From Halomonas sp. (GTDB lineage: Bacteria; Pseudomonadota; Gammaproteobacteria; Pseudomonadales; Halomonadaceae): a stretch of DNA of 64,000 bases. Of this stretch, positions 57,299 to 64,000 are shown one piece after another. How positions within the stretch are numbered: position 1 is the stretch's first letter; every line of letters starts with the position of its first letter. The notes below the pieces were generated by a model. It did not search any database. It was not told the DNA's origin and was given only the letters and a program-made list of their open reading frames with translations. Location: positions 1-64,000 of the forward strand of contig NZ_JAFIFK010000059.1 in the NCBI RefSeq assembly GCF_020832045.1, in the 5' to 3' direction. The translations under genes were made by a program, and so were the position numbers.

Positions 57299-60295
57299 AT
57301 GAATGCACCGCAACGCAGGCGGTGGCAGCGCATCGCTCTGGGCGGCATTCTGCTGGCATCGGCTGGCACGGTGTCAGGCGCTGGCGATAACGGGGGAATT
57401 GTACTGACCGAGGAGGAACGCCACTTCCTACGGGACAACGAACCCATCGTTTTCGTCAGCCAGACGCGCTATCCACCTTTCGAGTTCATCGATGCCAACC
57501 AACAGCGTCGCGGTATGATGGTGGAACTGGCCCAGTGGATCGCCACCGAAGCCGGCTTCCATGCCCAATTCACCGATACTGTTTTCCAGCAGGCCCAGCA
57601 ACAGGTCCTCAATGGCGAGGCCCACGTCCTGACCAGCTTCTTTTACAGCGAGGCTCGGGACCGGGAGTTCGATTTCACCCAGACGGTTTTCGAGGTGCCC
57701 GCTGCGATCTTCGTTGCCGCGCAGCGGCCCGATATTGCGTTGGTATCGGATCTCGACGGCAAGCGAGTGGCCACCCAGCGTGGCGACTATGCCAAGGAGT
57801 ACCTGGCCAGCCTTGACCTCGGTCTCGAGCTGATCCAGACCGATGATTTTGCGAGTGCGGCACAGGCAGTGTTGGATGGCCGTGCCGATGCCATGGTCGG
57901 CGACGAGCAGATCGTGCTGTATTACCTCTACAGCAGCGGTTTGTACGAACTCATGAAACGGGTGGGTGAGCCGCTGTATGTGGGTCGCAACGCCATGGCG
58001 GTGGTGGAGGGAAACCTTCTCCTCCAGTCGATCCTGAACAAGGGAGTGGAGTATGCCCGCAGCAGCGGCACGCTGGATCGCCTGCAGGAGAAGTGGATAG
58101 GGGCCGCGTTACCGGGGGCCGGGTCCGACTGGCGCGATTACTGGCATTATGCCGCTGGGCTGGCGCTACTGCTTGCTTGGGTTGTGGCCTGGAACGTCAG
58201 GCTTCGACAGCTGGTGGGGCGCAAGACCGCGCAGCTCGAGCTGGCTGCCAGCGTTTTCCGGCACGCCAGGGAGGGGATTGTCATCACCGATGCCCGGGGT
58301 GACATTCTCGATACCAACGATGCCTTTACGCGGATAACGGGCTATCGCCGTGACGAAGTGCTGGGCAAGAATCCACGTTTATTACAGTCGGGGCATCAGG
58401 GCGATGCCTTCTATCAAATTCTCTGGAAAGAGCTGCTGGAACAGGGGGCTTGGGAGGGAGAGATATGGAACCGGCGCAAGAACGGTGAAGTTTTTCCGGA
58501 ACTCCTGACCATTTCGAAAGTGAGCGGGAGGCAGGGGCAAGTCTCCCACTTCGTAGGGATATTCACCGATATCAGTCGTCAGAAGGAGTACGAGCAACAG
58601 CTCCAGAACCTGGCCTTCTACGATAGCTTGACGGGGCTTCCCAATCGCATCCTGCTGTCCGACAGATTGCGCCAGGCCATGCTGACTGCGCGGCGAAGCG
58701 GCTGCAAGGTATCGCTGGCTTATATCGATCTGGATGGCTTCAAGGAGATAAACGATCGGCTCGGCCACGCGTTTGGCGATCGCGTGCTCGTTACCGTTGC
58801 CGAACGTCTGACCTCGGCTCTGCGCGAGGCCGATACGGTTGCTCGCTTCGGTGGCGATGAGTTCATACTGGTCCTGCCCGAGCAGAACGACGTCTCCAGA
58901 GTCAATGGGCTGATCGCTCGCCTATTGGGCCATATCGCCGAGCCGATCGATATCGAAGGAAATTGCCTGTTAGTGTCGGGCAGTATCGGGGTGGTCCACT
59001 ACGATCCCGATGTTGACATCGAGCCCGAGCAGCTCGTTCGACAAGCCGATCAGGCCATGTACCAGGCCAAGCAGGCGGGCAAGAATCGCTTTCACGTTTT
59101 CGATGCCGAGCACGATCGGGCGGTACGAGGCCACCATGAAAGCGTCGAGCGCATGCGCGATGCTCTGCTCAACGAAGAGTTCCTTCTCCATTATCAGCCC
59201 AAGGTCAATATGGCCACCGGTGAGGTGGTCGGGGTGGAGGCGCTCATTCGCTGGCAGCATCCCGAGCGGGGGTTGTTGCCGCCAGCGACCTTCCTCCCGG
59301 TCATCCAGCAGCACCCTCTGGCCGTCGATCTGGGCGAGTGGGTGCTGGCGCGGGCTCTGGCTCAATTCGAGACTTGGGTAGCAGCGGGCATCCGGATGCC
59401 GGTCAGCGTCAACATCGACGCTCTGCATTTCCAGCAGGTCGGCTTCGTAGAACACCTGCGTGCTGAGATCGAACGTCACCCGAGTTTGACGCCTGGCGAT
59501 CTCGTTCTGGAAGTACTCGAAACCAGTGCGCTGAGCGATGTAGCCCACGTCACCTGCCTGATGAAGGCATGCAGGGCGTTTGGCGTCGAGTTCGCCCTCG
59601 ACGATTTCGGCACTGGCTATTCATCGCTGACCTATCTTCGCCACCTACCTGCAAGCGTGCTCAAGGTCGATCGCAGCTTTGTACGCGACATGCTCGAGGA
59701 TCCGGAAGACCTGACGATTCTCGAGGGTGTGCTCGGCCTGGCCGTCGCGTTTCGCCGCGACATCATCGCCGAGGGAGTGGAAACCCTGCTGCACGGGCGT
59801 CTGCTGTTGGCGATGGGCTATCAGCTGGGGCAGGGTTACGCCATTGCCAGACCCATGCCGGCCGACTCGATTCCGGGGTGGCTCGAGTCATGGCGACCCG
59901 ATCCTTCCTGGAGGCAACGCCAGCGTGCCCAGCCGGAGGAGCTGCGGGCCATCTACGCCATGGTCGATCATCGCTCCTGTGCGGCAGGTTTGCTGCACTA
60001 TCTGAGGGGCGAGCGCAATGAACCACCTGAGTCGAATTGCGCCAAGTGCCGCCTGGGGCAGTGGCTGTCTACGCTGGAACGCGGCCCGGGTCAGGTAGGC
60101 TCCCCCATGGGACAAATTGCCAGACTGCACGCCACCTATGACCGTCTGGCACGTGAAGCGGTGAAACTCAAGCAGGGCGAAAGCAGGGAAGGTATGAAGC
60201 AGCGCACTCGGCAGGTAGCCGAAGTCAGCGAAGAGCTGCAAGGGCTTCTGCAGCACTGGATCGATGACAAAGCGGTGAACCGGGAAGACCTATAG
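57299..60295 (+). CDS. SBP-PAS-GGDEF-EAL-CZB c-di-GMP signalling protein
   Basis: A 998-residue membrane sensor. A signal peptide precedes a periplasmic solute-binding domain of the amino-acid-binding type (about 35-265). A membrane segment follows (WHYAAGLALLLAWVVAWNV, about 280-300), then PAS (315-430), GGDEF (437-600; FGGDEF near 518, with inhibitory RxxD in READ five residues before) and EAL (610-860; VEALIRWQHPERG, DDFGTGYSS, AEGVET). Last is a CZB-like zinc domain (885-990; VDH, CRLGQW, LHATYD). Both catalytic domains keep key residues. Start at ATG 57299 behind AGGGGGTGGGG rather than 27 bases upstream. Ligands unknown. Confidence 0.92.
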   Translation: MNAPQRRRWQRIALGGILLASAGTVSGAGDNGGIVLTEEERHFLRDNEPIVFVSQTRYPPFEFIDANQQRRGMMVELAQWIATEAGFHAQFTDTVFQQAQQQVLNGEAHVLTSFFYSEARDREFDFTQTVFEVPAAIFVAAQRPDIALVSDLDGKRVATQRGDYAKEYLASLDLGLELIQTDDFASAAQAVLDGRADAMVGDEQIVLYYLYSSGLYELMKRVGEPLYVGRNAMAVVEGNLLLQSILNKGVEYARSSGTLDRLQEKWIGAALPGAGSDWRDYWHYAAGLALLLAWVVAWNVRLRQLVGRKTAQLELAASVFRHAREGIVITDARGDILDTNDAFTRITGYRRDEVLGKNPRLLQSGHQGDAFYQILWKELLEQGAWEGEIWNRRKNGEVFPELLTISKVSGRQGQVSHFVGIFTDISRQKEYEQQLQNLAFYDSLTGLPNRILLSDRLRQAMLTARRSGCKVSLAYIDLDGFKEINDRLGHAFGDRVLVTVAERLTSALREADTVARFGGDEFILVLPEQNDVSRVNGLIARLLGHIAEPIDIEGNCLLVSGSIGVVHYDPDVDIEPEQLVRQADQAMYQAKQAGKNRFHVFDAEHDRAVRGHHESVERMRDALLNEEFLLHYQPKVNMATGEVVGVEALIRWQHPERGLLPPATFLPVIQQHPLAVDLGEWVLARALAQFETWVAAGIRMPVSVNIDALHFQQVGFVEHLRAEIERHPSLTPGDLVLEVLETSALSDVAHVTCLMKACRAFGVEFALDDFGTGYSSLTYLRHLPASVLKVDRSFVRDMLEDPEDLTILEGVLGLAVAFRRDIIAEGVETLLHGRLLLAMGYQLGQGYAIARPMPADSIPGWLESWRPDPSWRQRQRAQPEELRAIYAMVDHRSCAAGLLHYLRGERNEPPESNCAKCRLGQWLSTLERGPGQVGSPMGQIARLHATYDRLAREAVKLKQGESREGMKQRTRQVAEVSEELQGLLQHWIDDKAVNREDL

Positions 60296-60679
60296 CAAAT
60301 CCAGAAGCGAGAGCTGGCGCACCGCGGCTTGACCCTCGGCACTTTCGGCTTCGACCTCGAGCACCTTGCGCAGGCCTCGGGCAGCCTGGATGGTGGTCTC
60401 GTCGGCGAGCCACATCATGGCCTGGTCGCGATCGTCGGCGAGCATGTGCCTGAGACCGCCGAACTGAGTGCCAATCTGCCCCCAGGCGCGGCTGAAAATC
60501 CAGTCGCCGAACATGTCCTGATGAATATGCACCAGGACGTAATCGTGGTCACTTTCCCAGCGGACGATCACGAAGGCTCCACTAGCATAGAGGCGCTGCC
60601 GGGAGGCAGCGCGAAGGGTTCGTGCGGTATTGTAAGGGCTAATGTCGATGGCACAAGGCGTGTCTGTCGTTTTTGTCAT
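60290..60679 (-). CDS. Small WGR-domain-like protein
   Basis: A 129-residue protein, basic at the N-terminus. The middle reads FVIVRWESDHDYVLVHIHQD, then IFSRAWGQIGTQFGG, close to the WGR domain (Trp-Gly-Arg/Gln followed by Gly), a nucleic-acid-associated module. A helical, acidic C-terminus follows (GLRKVLEVEAESAEGQ). The start at MTKTTDTPCA is tentative, as no SD is seen. The frame continues far upstream antisense to pdxB, and that part is not credible. Its stop overlaps the signalling-protein stop by 6 bases; it is divergent from pdxB. Coding potential rests on the WGR resemblance. Confidence 0.6.
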   Translation of the reverse strand: MTKTTDTPCAIDISPYNTARTLRAASRQRLYASGAFVIVRWESDHDYVLVHIHQDMFGDWIFSRAWGQIGTQFGGLRHMLADDRDQAMMWLADETTIQAARGLRKVLEVEAESAEGQAAVRQLSLLDLL

Positions 60680-60703
60680 GAAAGGGAGCGGGAGAGAGGG
60701 AGC

Positions 60704-61858
60704 GTGAGGATTCTCGTCGATGCCAACGTGCCCGGCGCCGAGGCCTGCTTCGGCCCGCTGGGCGAGCTGGTAAGGATGCCAGGACGCGAAATTGATGCGT
60801 CTTCGCTGCAAGACGTCGATGTGTTGGTGATTCGTTCCGTCACTCGGCTCGATGCGGCGACCATCGCTACTGCCATGGCGCAGGGTTCGAGGCTGCGCTT
60901 CGTTGGGACTTGCACCATCGGCACCGATCATGTCGACCAGGCGGCCCTGGCGCACCATGGCATCGGCTTCGCCAGTGCACCGGGCTGCAACGCCGAGGCG
61001 GTGGTCGACTACGTTCTGAGTAGCCTGCTCACCCTGGCCGAGCGTCAGGGCTGGAGGCTGCCGGAGCGGCGCGTGGGGATCGTTGGGGCGGGCAACGTGG
61101 GCGGCAGGCTCTGGGCGAGACTTGCGGCGATGGGCATCGCCACCCTGGCCTGCGATCCACCCCGAGCACAGCGCAAGGGCGGCGAGGGTTTCGTCGATCT
61201 CGATACACTTATCGATGAATGCGACGTGATCTGCCTGCACACGCCGTTGGTGCGCGGAGGCCCTCATGCCACCCGCCATTTGCTCAATGCCCAACGCATC
61301 GCCGAGCTGGCACCTAACACACTGCTGCTCAATGCCGGCCGCGGCGACTGTGTGGACGGAAGTGCGCTGCGCCAGCGCCTGTCCAGTTCCGGCGATATCA
61401 CCGCGATACTCGACGTGTGGGAGGGTGAGCCTGGCATCGACCCTGCTCTACGTGACCTGGCTGCCATCGCCACCCCTCACATCGCCGGCCATAGCCTCGA
61501 TGGCAAGCTGCGCGGCACCCATCAGATCTACACCGCTGTGTGTCGCGACTTCGGTTTGCCGGTGCGGCTTGCCCTCAGCGACCTGTTGCCGGAGCCTGCC
61601 GTCTCGCGTCTGACGCTCGAGGGGGGGCTCGATGCAGAGGAGGCGCTGCGGCTCTGCCTGCGTGCGGTGTACGACGTGCGTCGTGATCACGACAGCCTGC
61701 TGCGTGAAAGTCGCCGGCTCGGCATGATGCCCGGCTTCGACGCCTGTCGTGCCCATTATCCGCTGCGTCGCGAGTTCTCCACCCTCGCGGTCGAGCTGAA
61801 GGGCCACGCTGCGACCCATGCCGCTTGGCTTCAAGCTGCGGGGCTGACCCTTGTGTGA
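60704..61858 (+). CDS. pdxB: Erythronate-4-phosphate dehydrogenase
   Basis: Second step of the DXP-dependent pyridoxal-phosphate pathway: oxidises 4-phosphoerythronate. Starting at GTG (RILVDANVPGAEACFGPLGE) it is 384 residues, near the E. coli 378. The NAD-binding loop is GIVGAGNVGGRLWARL; ICLHTPLVRGGPHATRHLL and LLNAGRGDCVDGSALRQRL are D-2-hydroxyacid dehydrogenase motifs; IATPHIAGHSLDGKLRGTHQ holds the catalytic His and marks PdxB. GAGAGGGAGC precedes the GTG. Longer frames overlap the WGR-like gene and are rejected. Confidence 0.95.
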   Translation: MRILVDANVPGAEACFGPLGELVRMPGREIDASSLQDVDVLVIRSVTRLDAATIATAMAQGSRLRFVGTCTIGTDHVDQAALAHHGIGFASAPGCNAEAVVDYVLSSLLTLAERQGWRLPERRVGIVGAGNVGGRLWARLAAMGIATLACDPPRAQRKGGEGFVDLDTLIDECDVICLHTPLVRGGPHATRHLLNAQRIAELAPNTLLLNAGRGDCVDGSALRQRLSSSGDITAILDVWEGEPGIDPALRDLAAIATPHIAGHSLDGKLRGTHQIYTAVCRDFGLPVRLALSDLLPEPAVSRLTLEGGLDAEEALRLCLRAVYDVRRDHDSLLRESRRLGMMPGFDACRAHYPLRREFSTLAVELKGHAATHAAWLQAAGLTLV

Positions 61859-61876
61859 CGGTTCCGACCAAACGAA

Positions 61877-61905
61877 GAAGGGTCCGTCGCAGTGACGGAC
61901 CCTTC
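61877..61905. terminator. Hairpin terminator between pdxB and htpX
   Basis: A perfect 12-bp stem (GAAGGGTCCGTC, loop GCAGT, complement) lies 18 bases after the pdxB stop, between convergent genes. It has only a short pyrimidine tail (CCGGTC), so termination strength is uncertain. Confidence 0.65.
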
Positions 61906-61925
61906 CGGTCTAAAGCCTGCCGGCT

Positions 61926-62825
61926 TTACCGGTAGGCGGCTTCCTTTAAGGCCCGGATACGGTCGTCCAGCGGCGGGTGACTGGCAAAAAGCCGTTCCAT
62001 GATCTTGCGCGTCTGACCGGCATTGATACCGAATGCGGTCAGGGTTTCCGGCATCTGGTTGGGCATGTCGCTCTCGGCCTTGAGCCGTGCCAGGGCATTG
62101 ATCATGGCACCGGTGCCGGCCAGCTGCGCGCCTGCCGCATCGGCGCGATATTCGCGGAAGCGCGAGAACCAGGCAACGATGGCCGAGGCGATCAGCCCGA
62201 ACACGATTTCGGCGACGATCACCACTGCGAAGTAGCCCATGAAACCCAGGCCACCGCCGTCGCTGCGCGAGCGCAGGAAGTTGTCCACCAGGTGTGCCAC
62301 GGCACGGGCGAAGAACATGACGAAGGTGTTGACCACGCCCTGAATCAGCGCCAGGGTGACCATGTCGCCGTTGGCCACGTGACCGATCTCATGGGCCAAC
62401 ACCGCGCGCACCTCTTCAGGACGCATGCGGTTGAGCAGCCCGGCGGATACCGCCACCAGGGCGTCGTTCTTGTTCCAGCCGGTGGCGAAGGCGTTGGACT
62501 GCTGTGCCGGGAAGATGCCCACTTCCGGCGTCTTGATGCCGGCTTGCCGAGACAGCTCCTCGACGGTGTCGAGCAGCCACTGTTCGGTGGCATTGCCTGG
62601 CTGGGTAATGATCACCGTGCCGGTTCCGCGTTTGGCCATCCACTTCGACAGGAACAGCGAGATCATCGAACCGGCCATGCCGACGATGAAACAGAAGATC
62701 AGCAAGGCATTGAAGTTGAAACCTTCACCGCGCAGGTAGCCCTCTACCCCCAGCAGTCTCAACGTAATGCTGGCGACGAGAATCACCGCCAGGTTGGTGC
62801 CCAGGAAGAGCAGAATTCTCATCAT
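61926..62825 (-). CDS. htpX: Membrane zinc metalloprotease HtpX
   Basis: An inner-membrane M48 protease that degrades misfolded membrane proteins, working alongside FtsH. At 299 residues it has two N-terminal membrane helices, the zinc site [13 protein letters not shown] (HExxH), two further hydrophobic segments and the third ligand region [31 protein letters not shown] is the C-terminal signature. In E. coli it is under Cpx control; I did not find a clear Cpx box here. Convergent with pdxB. Confidence 0.95.
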   Translation of the reverse strand: MMRILLFLGTNLAVILVASITLRLLGVEGYLRGEGFNFNALLIFCFIVGMAGSMISLFLSKWMAKRGTGTVIITQPGNATEQWLLDTVEELSRQAGIKTPEVGIFPAQQSNAFATGWNKNDALVAVSAGLLNRMRPEEVRAVLAHEIGHVANGDMVTLALIQGVVNTFVMFFARAVAHLVDNFLRSRSDGGGLGFMGYFAVVIVAEIVFGLIASAIVAWFSRFREYRADAAGAQLAGTGAMINALARLKAESDMPNQMPETLTAFGINAGQTRKIMERLFASHPPLDDRIRALKEAAYR

Positions 62826-62954
62826 CGTTCGGAATCTCCGGTCATATCGAGGAAGTGAGGGCCGCGCCGGGGCGGCCCATAAAATCTGTTGATTAGATAC
62901 GGCTGGTTAACGGAGGTTTCAAGTCCGAGCCGAAAATCCAGGCCTGGGCTGCGG

Positions 62955-64000
62955 CTATTGACGGTAGCGCGACAGGAAGCGGGCGAAGCGATCCAGGGCG
63001 TCACCGAGCTGGTCGGCCCAGGGAAGGGTGACGATGCGGACGTGGTCCGGTTCGGGCCAGTTGAAGGCGGTGCCCTGCACCAGCAGGATCTTCTCCTGCA
63101 GCAACAGGTCGAGCACCAGCTTCTGATCGTCTTGTATCGGATACACCTTGGGATCGAGTCGAGGGAAGGCGTAGAGTGCGCCCTTGGCCTTGGTGCAGCT
63201 AACGCCGGGAATGGCGTTGAGCTTTTCATAGGTGATGTCGCGCTGCGCCAGCAGCCGCCCACCGGGCAGGATCAGATCGTTGATCGACTGATAGCCGCCG
63301 AGCGCCGTCTGAATGGCATGCTGGGCCGGCACGTTGGCGCAAAGGCGCATTGAGGCCAGCATGTTGAGCCCCTGGATATAATCCTGCGAGCGCTGCATGG
63401 CCACGCTGCCGGAGAGAATCATCCAACCCGAGCGAAAGCCGGCACAGCGATAGCTTTTCGATAGCCCGTTCAGGGTCACCACCAACTGGTCCTCGTCGGC
63501 CAACGCCCCGGTAGAGACGTGTTCGGTGCCGTCATAGAGGATCTTGTCGTAGATCTCGTCGGAGAACACCACCAGGTCGTGCTCGCGAGCGATGGCCAGC
63601 AGCTCGCGCACCACCGCGGGGGGATAGACCGCTCCAGTGGGGTTGTTGGGGTTGATGATCACGATAGCGCGAGTATGGCTGGTGACCTTGGCGCGCACAT
63701 CGGCGATGTCCGGCGCCCAGTCGGCCTGCTCGTCGCAGCGATAGTGCACAGCATGACCGCCTGACAGATGAGCGGCGGCGGTCCACAGCGGGTAGTCGGG
63801 AGCGGGAATCAACACCTCGTCACCGTCGTTGAGCAGTGCCTGCAGCGCCATCACGATAAGCTCGGACACGCCATTGCCGATGAAGATGTCCTCGATGCCG
63901 ACGTTGGGTATGAGCTTGCGCTGACACTCCTGCATGATCGCCTTGCGCGCCGAATAGAGCCCCTTGGAATCGCAGTAGCCCTGGGCAGTCGGTAGGTTGC
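62955..64000 (-). CDS. alaA: Alanine aminotransferase AlaA (5' end beyond the window)
   Basis: PLP-dependent class I aminotransferase that makes alanine from pyruvate and glutamate. About 348 codons are present. The frame continues to the right window edge, where it reads LPTAQGYCDSKGLYSARKAI, an AlaA motif, so the start lies outside. The Schiff-base Lys is in NGLSKSYRCAGFRSGW; IFIGNGVSELIVMALQALL, INPNNPTGAVYP and DEIYDKILYDG are typical. About 130 bases separate it from htpX. The last part, TLPWADQLGDALDRFARFL, matches the family end. Confidence 0.93.
   Translation of the reverse strand, partial: NLPTAQGYCDSKGLYSARKAIMQECQRKLIPNVGIEDIFIGNGVSELIVMALQALLNDGDEVLIPAPDYPLWTAAAHLSGGHAVHYRCDEQADWAPDIADVRAKVTSHTRAIVIINPNNPTGAVYPPAVVRELLAIAREHDLVVFSDEIYDKILYDGTEHVSTGALADEDQLVVTLNGLSKSYRCAGFRSGWMILSGSVAMQRSQDYIQGLNMLASMRLCANVPAQHAIQTALGGYQSINDLILPGGRLLAQRDITYEKLNAIPGVSCTKAKGALYAFPRLDPKVYPIQDDQKLVLDLLLQEKILLVQGTAFNWPEPDHVRIVTLPWADQLGDALDRFARFLSRYRQ

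Noticed and set aside
60680-61294. Upstream extension of the WGR-like frame to about 334 residues
   Set aside because: This part is antisense to the pdxB catalytic region and shows no domain; only the last 129 residues resemble a protein.

Overview
The window is a dense, GC-rich chromosomal stretch of a gammaproteobacterium, most like Halomonas or another member of the Halomonadaceae. This is inferred from protein style and gene order; no rRNA or other taxonomic marker is present. From memory, the order aceA, GNAT, purB, hflD, mnmA, nudJ, icd, icd, clpS, clpA, infA, bpt, aat, ftsK, lolA, rarA matches the Pseudomonas aeruginosa region around PA2613-PA2634. The purB-hflD-mnmA-nudJ-rluE-icd part is also conserved in E. 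coli. I see no tRNA, rRNA, CRISPR array, insertion sequence or prophage gene.

Layout. 0.1-16.5 kb is a mixed region. It holds an outer-membrane barrel, catalase HPII, the gabDT GABA operon, a large tandem DUF1266 protein, a MepS-like NlpC/P60 lipoprotein, a divergent LysR/MFS pair and an exported MsrA. It also holds an operon joining a VTT-domain/flavoprotein-reductase fusion to a CDP-alcohol phosphatidyltransferase, then SlyD and a small membrane protein. 16.5-24.8 kb is a minus-strand run: glycine-zipper lipoprotein, isocitrate lyase, GNAT, RoxA, corrinoid adenosyltransferase, PurB, HflD, MnmA. 24.9-29.7 kb is a plus-strand tetR-adaptor-RND efflux cassette with two copies of a 20-bp palindrome; it splits mnmA from nudJ-rluE. 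31-34.7 kb holds two isocitrate dehydrogenases of unrelated types in tandem.

34.8-39.6 kb is a compact N-degron locus: clpS-clpA facing infA-bpt-aat. Then come ftsK, lolA, rarA, a degenerate hemerythrin-like protein, murI, trmA, the 180-kDa-class NAD glutamate dehydrogenase gdhB, pyrD, rmf and rlmKL. After these are a glutaredoxin-like protein and a five-module SBP-PAS-GGDEF-EAL-CZB signalling protein. The window ends with a WGR-like small protein, pdxB, htpX and a 5'-truncated alaA.

Shared themes. Carbon and nitrogen flow around the isocitrate/2-oxoglutarate/glutamate node is heavily represented (two ICDs, AceA, GdhB, GabDT, AlaA). Protein turnover and translation genes (ClpSA, Bpt, Aat, IF-1, RMF, RlmKL, RoxA, MnmA, TrmA, RluE) form the conserved backbone. 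The least explained items are the VTT-flavoprotein/lipid-enzyme operon, the zinc-domain c-di-GMP protein, the tandem DUF1266 protein and the degenerate hemerythrin. Start sites were set by eye from Shine-Dalgarno (SD) placement and family length, so several are shorter than the longest open frame.
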